Origin: Winogradskyella epiphytica
GTDB lineage: Bacteria; Bacteroidota; Bacteroidia; Flavobacteriales; Flavobacteriaceae
Length of the DNA: 64,000 nt
Direction of reading: 5' to 3'
Assembly (NCBI RefSeq): GCF_003217215.1
Contig: NZ_QJTD01000007.1
Coordinates: forward strand, 62,001 to 126,000
The first letter of the stretch is position 1, and the number at the start of each line of letters is the position of its first letter. The position numbers and the translations under genes were made by a program. Under the pieces are notes generated by a model. That model ran no database searches. It worked only from the letters and a program-made list of their open reading frames with translations, and was not told the origin of the DNA. This document shows positions 26,533-35,921 of this stretch, one piece after another.

Positions 26533-29500
26533 TTAATTATCATCCGTTTCAATTGATGAATTCGTTTTCGCTTCTTCGGTTTTTATTTTATTTAATTCTT
26601 CTTTAGCTTCTTTTACAACATCCTTGAAATCAGGGAAATTGCTAATAACACTTTCCAAAATATAAGTCGCTTGGAAAGCATCCCCTAAAGCGTAAAAGTT
26701 CTTAGCCATTATAACTAAGCCTTTTGCACTATAATATTTATAGCTACCATAATCCTTCGCCAATTTTTGAATCGTAACATTAGACGCTTCGTAGTTTGCT
26801 TCTTTATGTTTGAAATAACCATTATAATATAGAGCTTCTGCCGCTACACTTCCAGTCGCTAATTTCTCAACTTCGGCGTAGGCCGTCTTTGCCTTTGCCT
26901 CGTTTCCTGTTTTAAAGGCTGAACGTGCAATAATTAACTTCGCATCGCTCTTTACTTTATTATCCAATTTCGAATTGCTCAGTACTTTTTCCGCATAGGA
27001 TTCCGCTTTAGAATAATCTTCTGTTTGGTAATAAGCATTCATTAAATTAGACTGTGCGTATACGACATTCTGCGGGTAATCAGCCTCAGCCTCTAATCGT
27101 TTAAGAATAGGCACTGCGCTGTCCCAATCCGATTTACTTAAATAAATTTCAGAAAGTTTCACAATAGCTTGCTCTGTATATTCACTCTTAGAAACTGTAG
27201 CAACTGCTTTGTAATGAGGTTGCGCATTATCAAATAAATCTTTTTGATAATACAATTGCGCGAGGTAAAAATGCGCTTTCAGATTATGAAGACCCTTTGG
27301 GAATTTATTTAAATAATTATTAAACTGACGAATCGCCTTATCGGTTTCTCCATCTAAATACGGCTTTTCTGCAGCGAGATAAGTGGTGTTATCTAAATCG
27401 ACATCACTAACTTCAACATAATCTAATGTTCTTACCCAACGTGCATATTCATCTACTCGTCCTAGATCGATATAAATTAAACGCGCTGTTGAAACTGCTT
27501 GAACCGCTTCTCCAGAACCAGGGAAATCACTTGCTACCTTTTTAAATTTATTAAGTGCTCGTTCGTTATCGTTTGCATTATAATACACTAAGCCCTGACG
27601 TAATAAGGCTTTAGAAGTAAAAGCACTTCTTTGGTATTCCGAATTTAAACGATCATACATCTGCATGGCCTTATCTGTTTCATTAGATTTTACATATGAA
27701 TTTGCCAACTCATACATAGCATCGTCACGTAAAGCCGACCTTGGGTAAGTGTTTATAAATGAATTTAATTCTGAAATCTTAGCTGAAGACTTTCCTAAAT
27801 AGCCTTGGCTCATTGCCTTTTGAAAAGCGGCATAATCCGTTTCAATTTCGTTGATTTGAATTGCTTTTTGATAAGCATCAATAGCGTCATTATACTTGCT
27901 AGACACAAAATAGCCATCTGCTAATCTTAAATAGGCATCATTCTGACGTAATCGGTCGTTAGACTTATTTTTTATGAATTTTTCAAAATAGGTTGAAGCA
28001 TTATCGTAATCCTTTAACTTAAAATAGGTATAGGCTAAATTGTAATTAAGATTTTCATTTTCTAATAAATCAGAAGACTCACTTAATCCAGAAAATTGTT
28101 TGAAACCAATTAAGGCGTCGTTATAATTAGAAAGATTGTATTCTGTTTCAGCTTTCCAAAATGTTGCTTTTGCCACAAAACGTGGGTCTCTTGGTTCTTT
28201 AAGCGATCCTTTGAATAAGGCTAAGGCTTCATTGTATTTGTTTTCATTATACAATTCTACAGCTCTAAAAAAAGCAACCTTTTGATAAGCGACCTTATTC
28301 TCGAAACTATTCTTTCCTTTTAAAAGTTCTAAAGCCTCTTTATAGTTTTTTGAAGTGATATAAGAATCAATCAACAAGGTTTCAATTTCTTCCTTATACG
28401 CGGTTGAAGGATATTTATTTAAATAACTAGTAAGCACCTGTGGAACCGATTGGTAAGGGTTTCCTATATCGTAACTGATTTTGGCATAATTCAACCATGC
28501 ATCTTCTTGAATTTTGGCATCAAATTCCATTTCTGAAGCGTTTCTAAACGCATTCAAGGCTTCTGATTTTTTATCTAAATTGATGTAACTCTCTCCTAAG
28601 TGATAGTACGCATTTTGAGCCACAGCATTTTTACCGTCTATAATCTTATTAAATTCAGAAATAGCCTTTTCAAAATCATTCTGCTTGTAATAGGCATAAC
28701 CCAGTTGGTAGTAATCGGTATTATTCCATTTTCGTTTTTTGCCTTTGTATTCTTTTAAATATGGAATTGCTTTATCATATTGTTGAAGATTGAAATAACT
28801 TTCACCTATAATTTTTGACAATTCCGATTTTTCAGCGGCCGTACTTTTAGGTAATTGTGCTTCTGCTAATTCGATAGCTTTTTCAAATTTTCCTAATTTA
28901 AAATTTAAATCGGCTTGGTAGTAAGACAGCTTTTCTTGATACTTTTCGTTATCGCTAACTTGTTCAAAATACTCATTTGCTCTATCGTAGTCATCACCTT
29001 CATAAGCCATAAAACCTATATAGTATTTGGCTTGCGACCCGTATTCTTTTGAATTAACTACACGGTTAAGGTATTTAGACGCTTTCTTTTCATCTTTAGT
29101 AGAATATAATGAATAACCATAATTGAAATTGAAACGATCCTTCTCACTACCAGCAATACTTCTTTCATCTACTCTGTCATACCACTTACGAGCATAAGCA
29201 TATTTTCCATTGTTGAAATAATAATCTGCGACATCTAAAAACGCCGTATTACGTTTCGTGCTTGTTGGGTATTCTTCAACAAAACTTGTAATTAAATCGT
29301 CTGCATTTTTCTGATTTAAACGTACAGCACAGTTTGCGATGTAAAAAGCACAATCAGATTGTATAGTCACATCCTTAGTCTCTGATTTAATATCATTGAA
29401 CAAAGACTGAGCGGCTTTATACTGCTTATTATTATATAAAGTTAATGCTTTCTGATAGTCTTGTAAATCATTGGTATAAATCGCAGATTTCTGTGCCATA

Positions 29501-29556
29501 CCAAATGAAGAAATCAGAAGAAAAACGATGAGAAACGGTCTTTTAAGAAACATCAT
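26533..29556 (-). CDS. Large secreted/periplasmic TPR protein
   Basis: A 1007-residue protein with a signal peptide (FLLISSFGMAQ) followed by about 25 tetratricopeptide repeats through residue 980; typical repeat pieces are YYQLGYAYYKQNDFEKAISEF and AYLRLADGYFVSSKYNDAIDAY-like. It ends in a charged tail. TPR solenoids act as protein-binding scaffolds. The downstream barrel gene suggests envelope assembly or outer-membrane protein partnering, but that is inference from context. Start could be either of two adjacent ATG codons. Confidence 0.88.
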   Translation of the reverse strand: MMFLKRPFLIVFLLISSFGMAQKSAIYTNDLQDYQKALTLYNNKQYKAAQSLFNDIKSETKDVTIQSDCAFYIANCAVRLNQKNADDLITSFVEEYPTSTKRNTAFLDVADYYFNNGKYAYARKWYDRVDERSIAGSEKDRFNFNYGYSLYSTKDEKKASKYLNRVVNSKEYGSQAKYYIGFMAYEGDDYDRANEYFEQVSDNEKYQEKLSYYQADLNFKLGKFEKAIELAEAQLPKSTAAEKSELSKIIGESYFNLQQYDKAIPYLKEYKGKKRKWNNTDYYQLGYAYYKQNDFEKAISEFNKIIDGKNAVAQNAYYHLGESYINLDKKSEALNAFRNASEMEFDAKIQEDAWLNYAKISYDIGNPYQSVPQVLTSYLNKYPSTAYKEEIETLLIDSYITSKNYKEALELLKGKNSFENKVAYQKVAFFRAVELYNENKYNEALALFKGSLKEPRDPRFVAKATFWKAETEYNLSNYNDALIGFKQFSGLSESSDLLENENLNYNLAYTYFKLKDYDNASTYFEKFIKNKSNDRLRQNDAYLRLADGYFVSSKYNDAIDAYQKAIQINEIETDYAAFQKAMSQGYLGKSSAKISELNSFINTYPRSALRDDAMYELANSYVKSNETDKAMQMYDRLNSEYQRSAFTSKALLRQGLVYYNANDNERALNKFKKVASDFPGSGEAVQAVSTARLIYIDLGRVDEYARWVRTLDYVEVSDVDLDNTTYLAAEKPYLDGETDKAIRQFNNYLNKFPKGLHNLKAHFYLAQLYYQKDLFDNAQPHYKAVATVSKSEYTEQAIVKLSEIYLSKSDWDSAVPILKRLEAEADYPQNVVYAQSNLMNAYYQTEDYSKAESYAEKVLSNSKLDNKVKSDAKLIIARSAFKTGNEAKAKTAYAEVEKLATGSVAAEALYYNGYFKHKEANYEASNVTIQKLAKDYGSYKYYSAKGLVIMAKNFYALGDAFQATYILESVISNFPDFKDVVKEAKEELNKIKTEEAKTNSSIETDDN

Positions 29557-29579
29557 TTGTTAAATATTTTATTTAGTGT

Positions 29580-29587
29580 CAAATATA
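29580..29587 (-). promoter_or_regulatory. -7 element upstream of the TPR gene
   Basis: Minus-strand TATATTTG, an exact TAnnTTTG match 24 nt before the start codon. No TTG is found at the expected -33 distance, so this is only a weak call. Confidence 0.35.
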
Positions 29588-29675
29588 ATCCAATACAAAA
29601 TCTATAACGATAGAAAATGTTTATAATTATACACGGAGTTATTAAATGTTATGGTTGCTTGAAAGGAATTTACTT

Positions 29676-31268
29676 CTAAAATAGCCAATCGAAAAAGCGT
29701 TCTAGAGCACTTTTCTTTTCAAGCGCTTCAAACTCAATTCTAAACACGCCAAAATTGTTAGCCGACTTAGTGGCCACAGTATTATGCAAGGGCTTTTCAA
29801 ACGCCTTTGAGTTGAGAGGAAACTTAATTTTACCACCTTTCAATAGACGACCTGCTTTAAGGATTTCCTTTCTGTTTTCGATATCATAGATTTTATAGGG
29901 TGTTCCTTCCTTAATGTGAAATGCACTGAAATCAACCTCTACATCATTTCCATTTTTATCTATAAGCGCCACATTAAAGTGACTTGAATTTGTATGTAAC
30001 GGCGTGACTTTCAACACAGGATTGATTTCAAAATCCTTGAATCTTTTCATAGAACTGTTCTTGTCAACCCCAAAGGTTTGTTGCCAATCTTGAAGATTAT
30101 AGTCTTTATATTTTACGATTCTAAATCCTGAATTTTTCCTCGTGTAGTATTCATTATTATCAAAATCTAACAAACCCGAATTTAATGCTGGCAATGACGA
30201 TTTATCAAAATTCACATAGCTTCCATACACTTTGTTGTTTTTAAATGTCAAGGATTTAAAGTGCATAAGATTTAGTGGATTATTTCTACCCAACAGAATA
30301 TTATCTGTTATGGTAATATTTTCTACCAACGCCCTAGCTTTAAAACCAATTGCCAACGCTGTCCCGTAGCCATAATTTTTAGAATCACTAAAATCTATGT
30401 TGTGATAAAAGACATTATTTTTAACTTGAATATCTCTTGCTTTATTGATTCCTTTTGTATCGTTAGTTGCTATGATGACATTATCTCTAAGAGTACCTGA
30501 TGGCATTCCATTATTGAATAAAATATTATCAGAAAGCTCTACGTTTTTAACAAACTCATAATCGTGTCCAGCTGATGCCGACCACACTTCGATGCCCTTA
30601 TAGTAATTATTAAAAATTATATTGTTTCTAATTATTCTAAGATCATCAGATTTGTTTTGCACGTACATTCCCTCTCCAGATCCTCTCGGTTCTTCCATTG
30701 TACCATTGTTATAAATAATACAATCCTCAATAACTGAACCTCCTGTCAATTTCCATGAACCAAATCCCAACCCTGGAATGTTGTATATGATTAAATTCTG
30801 AAATTTACACTCTCCTGCTCTATGGTTAATTCCTGAAGCGGTATAGTAATTTTCATCTGAGTACAACCGTGAATACTCACCTAAAAAGGTGACTTCGAAA
30901 TTTCGAAAAATAACATTCGTACTATTAACGTCTAACACCGCTCCACCTTTGGAGCCAACGTTACCATTTAAAACCACCCTATCTTGCTTATAAGCTGAAA
31001 CTGTAATGAAATCTGAATTTGTAGATTTCAATACACTTTTAAATCTCCCATTGTAAATCCCTTCGTGAATCCAAATAATATCTCCACCATTTACACGTTT
31101 TGAAGATTGTTGTAATGCCGTTTGTAAATCCCATGGATTGTTTATACTACCATCGCCATTTGGCGATCCTACGATGTTATTACCATCACTAGGAAAGACA
31201 TGAAACTCTTTTTGCGCAAATGACAGAGCAGAAAAAAGTATAATTAAAAGACTGACAAAATTTTTCAT
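29676..31268 (-). CDS. Secreted right-handed beta-helix protein (pectate lyase-like fold)
   Basis: A 530-residue secreted protein: signal peptide (LLIILFSALSFAQ), then a parallel beta-helix with many N-rich turns (NIIFNNYYKGIEVW, VKNNVFYHNIDF, ITDNILLGRNNPL). The opening EFHVFPSDGNNIVGSPNGDGSINNPW is the DUF1565-like start of poly-saccharide lyase-type beta-helices. A beta-sandwich-like tail follows residue 420. It may act on or bind a polysaccharide; no catalytic residues can be assigned with confidence. Confidence 0.78.
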   Translation of the reverse strand: MKNFVSLLIILFSALSFAQKEFHVFPSDGNNIVGSPNGDGSINNPWDLQTALQQSSKRVNGGDIIWIHEGIYNGRFKSVLKSTNSDFITVSAYKQDRVVLNGNVGSKGGAVLDVNSTNVIFRNFEVTFLGEYSRLYSDENYYTASGINHRAGECKFQNLIIYNIPGLGFGSWKLTGGSVIEDCIIYNNGTMEEPRGSGEGMYVQNKSDDLRIIRNNIIFNNYYKGIEVWSASAGHDYEFVKNVELSDNILFNNGMPSGTLRDNVIIATNDTKGINKARDIQVKNNVFYHNIDFSDSKNYGYGTALAIGFKARALVENITITDNILLGRNNPLNLMHFKSLTFKNNKVYGSYVNFDKSSLPALNSGLLDFDNNEYYTRKNSGFRIVKYKDYNLQDWQQTFGVDKNSSMKRFKDFEINPVLKVTPLHTNSSHFNVALIDKNGNDVEVDFSAFHIKEGTPYKIYDIENRKEILKAGRLLKGGKIKFPLNSKAFEKPLHNTVATKSANNFGVFRIEFEALEKKSALERFFDWLF

Positions 31269-31367
31269 AATTACATTATTTCAACTACTATGCCAATATA
31301 GATTTAGAATTTGGCATTTGGAATTTTAAACAATACTTTTACACATATCTTAATTATAAGTAAAAAT

Positions 31368-32051
31368 ATGTCCGAAACGGTTTTAGAGCTTAAAGATGCT
31401 ACAATATATCAAGGTGAAAGCATGGTGCTTTCTAAGGTGAATTTCGAAATGAAAAAAGGCGACTTTGTCTATCTTATTGGTAAAACAGGAAGTGGAAAAA
31501 GTAGTTTTATGAAAACACTTTATGGCGATTTAGAATTAACGGAAGGCGAAGGTTCTATAGTTGATTTCAACTTAAGAACCATGAAGGAAAAAGATATTCC
31601 ATTTTTAAGACGTAAGCTTGGCATTGTTTTTCAAGATTTTAAACTGTTACCAGATCGCACGATTAACGGGAATTTAGAATTCGTTTTAAAAGCAACCGGT
31701 TGGAAAGAAAAAGAACGTATTAAAGATAGAATTGATGCCGTTTTAGATAAAGTTGGAATGAAAACTAAAGGATTTAAATATCCTCATGAACTTTCTGGTG
31801 GTGAACAGCAGCGTATCGCTATTGCTCGAGCTTTATTAAATGATCCTGAGCTTATTTTAGCCGATGAGCCTACCGGAAACTTAGATCCACAAACGAGTAT
31901 TGAAGTCATGGAAGTGTTACAAGACATAAATAAGAACGGCAATACCATTTTAATGGCTACACATGACTATGCCTTACTTTTAAAATATCCGAGTAAAACT
32001 TTAAAGTGCGACGAGAATAAGGTGTTTGAAGTGGTGCAAAGAAAAAATTAG
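31368..32051 (+). CDS. ftsE: Cell-division ATP-binding protein FtsE
   Basis: ATPase of the FtsEX complex that controls periplasmic peptidoglycan hydrolases at the septum. The start ATG at 31368 (MSETVLELKDATIYQGES) gives 227 residues; the frame is open to 31311, but those residues are unconserved. Walker A is GKTGSGKSS, the signature is LSGGEQQRIAIARAL, and Walker B is ILADEPTGNLD. There is no adjacent ftsX, as is usual in Bacteroidota, where the two genes are often apart. Confidence 0.9.
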   Translation: MSETVLELKDATIYQGESMVLSKVNFEMKKGDFVYLIGKTGSGKSSFMKTLYGDLELTEGEGSIVDFNLRTMKEKDIPFLRRKLGIVFQDFKLLPDRTINGNLEFVLKATGWKEKERIKDRIDAVLDKVGMKTKGFKYPHELSGGEQQRIAIARALLNDPELILADEPTGNLDPQTSIEVMEVLQDINKNGNTILMATHDYALLLKYPSKTLKCDENKVFEVVQRKN

Positions 32052-32148
32052 TTTAGTTGTACTATTAATTCATAACCTAACTGAATCTCTATTTTTGAGA
32101 GAAAACTAATGAAAACTTAAGTCTAACCTCCGACGTATACATTAAAAT

Positions 32149-33453
32149 ATGACTGTAATATGTATTGGTTATTACGATAAGTTCTCAAGATTTTTTCTTG
32201 ACATTAAAAAACAGCTGAAGGCCTCACATGTCTCAAGCTTAAACTTCAAAATCCATAGTATACATCTTAGCGGATTTATATATACACTGTGCCGACTACA
32301 ATTTAGCAGTTGGATACCCATGAGAGCATGGCTATTAGTTCAGTACAAAAAACAATTCTATAAAGACATCATTCAGAATACCGAATCATTTAAAGGGATT
32401 CCATATTGGGAGTATATAAAATTTCATACCGCATTAAGTACAGAAATACCAAAAGACTCGCTACAATTACAAGCTCTAGCTTATATTGATATTTTCGATA
32501 AGATATTCAAAAAAGAACAGCCCAATTATTTGTTGACATTGGGAGATTCTCGACTTTGCGTGGAAATTGCAGTTGCCATTGCAGCTAAGTATGAGGTAAC
32601 AACTTATTATATTGAACAAGGACCTTTCAATACTACATTTTTTGACCAAGAAGGAGTTAATGCCAATTTAAGTATTAGAAGGAATTATAGTACTAAATTG
32701 ATTGACAAGTCACAGCCGAATTATGAGCCCCTTCTAAACCCGAATTCCACCAAATACAACCGCTCACCAATTTATCGCGGATTGGATTTTCTGACAGCTG
32801 CACTATTAGAAAATTCACCATTATATCCACCAGATTTAAAGTATACGGATGTAATCCATAATCCGATAAATAAGACAGAAAAGCTCAAGAATAACCCAGC
32901 AGGTAATCATTATTCACATATATTGTTGGCACTTCAAGTCCCCCGGGATGTGAACATGATTTATCATAGTCCAAATTTTAAAACACATACTGAAATAGTA
33001 TCAAACATTTACTCAAATTTACCTGAAGGAAAACAGCTAGTGGTTAGAGAGCACCCGCTTTATATAAACAAATATGACGAGTCTTTATATAAGTATATTA
33101 TAGAGAACAATATCCTTATAGACAATTTCACACCCTTAGACCAAGCATTAGATTCAGCGGAGGTTATTGTTGTAAATAATTCAACCGTGGGCATAGAAGC
33201 CATTTTAAAATATAAAACCGTAGTGGTATTGGGGAACGCCTTTTACGACAATGAACGTGTGTGTTTGAAATTACATGACAAAGACCAATTAAAGTCGTTA
33301 CTACAGGGTGCTATTCATTATAAAACAAAGAAAGCAGAGATAGACACTTTTAAAAGCATTTTATTTAATGAGGTCTTATTAGAGGGTTCTATTTCAGACA
33401 AAGAATTAAGAGCTTCCAAAAAAATTGCTAATCACCTTATAACACATCAATAA
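32149..33453 (+). CDS. KpsS/KpsC-like capsule polysaccharide (Kdo) transferase-type protein
   Basis: A 434-residue GT-B-like protein. The C-terminal half has the features of the capsule synthesis family: LLALQVPRDVNMIYHS, KQLVVREHPL, and VVNNSTVGIEAILKYKTVVV with VLGNAFYDN (about residues 343-365). In E. coli KpsS and KpsC build a Kdo linker on capsule lipids. The N-terminal 100 residues are divergent. It opens the polysaccharide locus and is 1 bp upstream of a GT2 gene. Whether Kdo is the donor here is inference, helped by kdsA 11 kb away. Confidence 0.75.
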   Translation: MTVICIGYYDKFSRFFLDIKKQLKASHVSSLNFKIHSIHLSGFIYTLCRLQFSSWIPMRAWLLVQYKKQFYKDIIQNTESFKGIPYWEYIKFHTALSTEIPKDSLQLQALAYIDIFDKIFKKEQPNYLLTLGDSRLCVEIAVAIAAKYEVTTYYIEQGPFNTTFFDQEGVNANLSIRRNYSTKLIDKSQPNYEPLLNPNSTKYNRSPIYRGLDFLTAALLENSPLYPPDLKYTDVIHNPINKTEKLKNNPAGNHYSHILLALQVPRDVNMIYHSPNFKTHTEIVSNIYSNLPEGKQLVVREHPLYINKYDESLYKYIIENNILIDNFTPLDQALDSAEVIVVNNSTVGIEAILKYKTVVVLGNAFYDNERVCLKLHDKDQLKSLLQGAIHYKTKKAEIDTFKSILFNEVLLEGSISDKELRASKKIANHLITHQ

Positions 33454-33454
33454 T

Positions 33455-34393
33455 ATGCCGTTTTTTTCTGTCATAATTCCATTATACAATAAAGCTGATT
33501 ATATTTCTGATTGTCTGAACAGTGTCTTAAATCAAAACTTTAACGATTATGAAATTATAATTGTAAACGACGGCTCTACAGATAAAAGTGCCGCAATCGT
33601 TGAAGGTTTTGAATCAGAAAAAATAAATCTATTTCATCAGAAAAACTCAGGGGTTAGCGAGGCCAGAAATCAGGCTTCGAAATGGGCAAAAGGTATTTTT
33701 CTAGCGTTTTTAGATGCGGATGACCTTTGGAAGCCTAACCATTTACAAGCTCTTAAAGAAAGTATTGAGTGCTTTCCAGATGCTGGTCTTTACGGTAATA
33801 ATTATGAGATTAATTATAATAATGATTATATAAAGCCTGCTCGATTCAACTTTAAATATTCTGACCACCCCTGTATCATTGATGATTTTTTTAAAGCTAG
33901 TTTAAAAGACACCGTAATCTGGACTTCCGCAGCGGCTATTCAGAGAGAAAAATTCTTAGCATCGGGAATGTTTAACAGCATCTATTCTACTGGGCAAGAT
34001 TTAGATTTGTGGATAAGAATAGCACTATCTCAAGCGATTGTTTTTAATCCAAGAATAACGATGCGCTATAATAAGTCGATAACTGACAGTTTATCTAAAA
34101 GTGAAATTAATGATGTGCGTTTTGCACTATTAAGTTCGTACCAATCTTTAGAAATAAATAACGCTAGTTTAAAACATTATTTAGATCTTAAACGTTACGG
34201 ATTAGCATTGCGCACCAAAATAAATGGAGAAACAAATATTTATAAAGCAACTCTTAAAACCCTAAATTTTAAAAATCTAAATTTCAAACAGAAGGCATTG
34301 CTTAAATTACCAGCATGGGTATTAAGGTTACTGAACAAAATAAGACCTTTCCTTATTAATAATACTTTGTATTTAAAACTCTTTAAAGCTTAG
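33455..34393 (+). CDS. Family 2 glycosyltransferase
   Basis: A 312-residue inverting GT-A transferase. The nucleotide-binding start is FFSVIIPLYNKADYISDC, followed by IIIVNDGSTDKS and the DXD-type site FLDADDLWKP (about residues 86-95). QDLDLWIRIA is the acceptor-side catalytic motif. Its 3' end overlaps the convergent ketoisomerase gene by 21 bp. Sugar specificity cannot be read. Confidence 0.92.
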   Translation: MPFFSVIIPLYNKADYISDCLNSVLNQNFNDYEIIIVNDGSTDKSAAIVEGFESEKINLFHQKNSGVSEARNQASKWAKGIFLAFLDADDLWKPNHLQALKESIECFPDAGLYGNNYEINYNNDYIKPARFNFKYSDHPCIIDDFFKASLKDTVIWTSAAAIQREKFLASGMFNSIYSTGQDLDLWIRIALSQAIVFNPRITMRYNKSITDSLSKSEINDVRFALLSSYQSLEINNASLKHYLDLKRYGLALRTKINGETNIYKATLKTLNFKNLNFKQKALLKLPAWVLRLLNKIRPFLINNTLYLKLFKA

Positions 34394-34783
34394 GAAGTCA
34401 TTAAAGTCACGAATATAATCCAATTCGTCATACTCTGAAGACGCTAATACCAAGCAGACACAACCGGAAGAAAAATTATCAATTTCTCGCCAAATCCCAG
34501 GCACAACTAACAACCCTTTATGTGGCTTATTCAGGTTAATAGTTTTACTATTTTCTCCATCTTTAAGCAACACATCAAAACTACCTGAAAGCGGAATGAT
34601 AAGTTGATAGAGTTCCTTGTGTGCATGCCCACCTCTAAATGCATCCGATGGTACGTCGTACAAATAATAGACGCGTTCAATTTTAAAAGGAATTGTTGTT
34701 TTCTCAATAACGGCCAAAAGTCCGCGTTCATCATGTACTCGTGGAATTTCTATTATAGAAATGTCATCTATTGTTGTATTCAT
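34373..34783 (-). CDS. FdtA/QdtA-type cupin sugar 3,4-ketoisomerase
   Basis: Predicted to convert dTDP-4-keto-6-deoxyglucose to the 3-keto isomer, the first step toward dTDP-Fuc3N or dTDP-Qui3N. The start ATG at 34783 overlaps the stop of the upstream glycosyltransferase by 1 nt (TAATG), giving 136 residues; the longer frame to 34807 is unlikely. The cupin motif FRGGHAHKELYQLI carries the catalytic His pair, and the C-terminus LASSEYDELDYIRDFNDF is diagnostic of the family. Partner aminotransferase: 39795-40889. Confidence 0.9.
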   Translation of the reverse strand: MNTTIDDISIIEIPRVHDERGLLAVIEKTTIPFKIERVYYLYDVPSDAFRGGHAHKELYQLIIPLSGSFDVLLKDGENSKTINLNKPHKGLLVVPGIWREIDNFSSGCVCLVLASSEYDELDYIRDFNDFLSFKEF

Positions 34784-35877
34784 TAACTTTCTATTAAAGT
34801 TTTCCATTGCTTTGAGATATTTTGAACAGAAAGGGTTTCAACACTGTTTTTAGCATTCGCTTTACAGCGAAGATATAATTTTTCGTCAACAATAAAACGA
34901 TTGAGTGCTTTTGCTAACATTAGTGGATTATGATTTTCTACCAATAACCCATTACTTTCATTTATGATCACGCCATCTTCATAGTTTTGATATGCTACAC
35001 TAACCACAGGTATTCCACAGGCCAAAGATTCTAAAACCGTCATTGGGAATCCCTCATGATTACTTGACAACACGGTAAATTTTGATTTATTAATATAAGC
35101 GAAAGGATTATCTGAAAATGGTAATATCTCTATTGAATTCTTTAAATTTAAATCTGTAATCTTATTCGCTATTTTGGTTTTATCCTTTCCATTTCCCATA
35201 AGGATAAGCTTAATCCCTTGGGCTGAAAGATCAGATTTCGAATAGGCATCTACTAGTAATGACACATTCTTTTGTGCTTCTTCAAAACGCCCATACCAAA
35301 AGATAAAAGGACATGTAACATCAATTTCTTGTGCCTTCAATCTATTTATATACTCAAAATCTATGGGATTATAAATTGTTTGTAAATTATTGAAATTATA
35401 GGTTCGTTGCACCACTTTTTCGATGCCTTTAGAAACTGTCACAATCTTTTTTGCTTTCCTATACAAACGCTTTGTCAACCACTGGATAGGTGGAAAATAA
35501 CGTTTTATGGTGAAGTTATGTACGATATAGATGGTATCTTTTGGATAAATTAATCCTGATATAATATATTCTGAAAATGGTTTACAACGCACCCGATGAT
35601 CAATAACAACATCAACCTTGTTTTCTACTAAAAACCTCTTGAATAACAACAAGCGGTTAAAACGACCAAAAACGGAATCATTCTGCTCTTTAATTACGCC
35701 CAAATTGAATAATTCACCTTTGTATGGATATTTTATACTGTTAAGAATGGTCATTATGAAAACCTCATAACCCAAATTTGTCAAAAAAATAGATTGCATA
35801 GCTGCCACCCTATCAGCACCTCCTTCACTAAGTGAGCGCGATACAATACATATTCTTTTTTTATGATTACTTTGCAT
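34783..35877 (-). CDS. Family 4 (GT-B) glycosyltransferase
   Basis: A 364-residue retaining glycosyltransferase. The N-terminus RICIVSRSLSEGGADRVA holds the Gly-rich acceptor loop. The C-terminal donor domain has FWYGRFEEAQKN, LILMGNGKDK and the EX7E motif in SSNHEGFPMTVLESLACG (about residues 275-292). It is translationally coupled to the ketoisomerase gene by TAATG. Specificity unknown. Confidence 0.9.
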   Translation of the reverse strand: MQSNHKKRICIVSRSLSEGGADRVAAMQSIFLTNLGYEVFIMTILNSIKYPYKGELFNLGVIKEQNDSVFGRFNRLLLFKRFLVENKVDVVIDHRVRCKPFSEYIISGLIYPKDTIYIVHNFTIKRYFPPIQWLTKRLYRKAKKIVTVSKGIEKVVQRTYNFNNLQTIYNPIDFEYINRLKAQEIDVTCPFIFWYGRFEEAQKNVSLLVDAYSKSDLSAQGIKLILMGNGKDKTKIANKITDLNLKNSIEILPFSDNPFAYINKSKFTVLSSNHEGFPMTVLESLACGIPVVSVAYQNYEDGVIINESNGLLVENHNPLMLAKALNRFIVDEKLYLRCKANAKNSVETLSVQNISKQWKTLIES

Positions 35878-35921
35878 CTTGATTAATTAGTGGATAAAGA
35901 TATTAAATGAAACATCAATAA

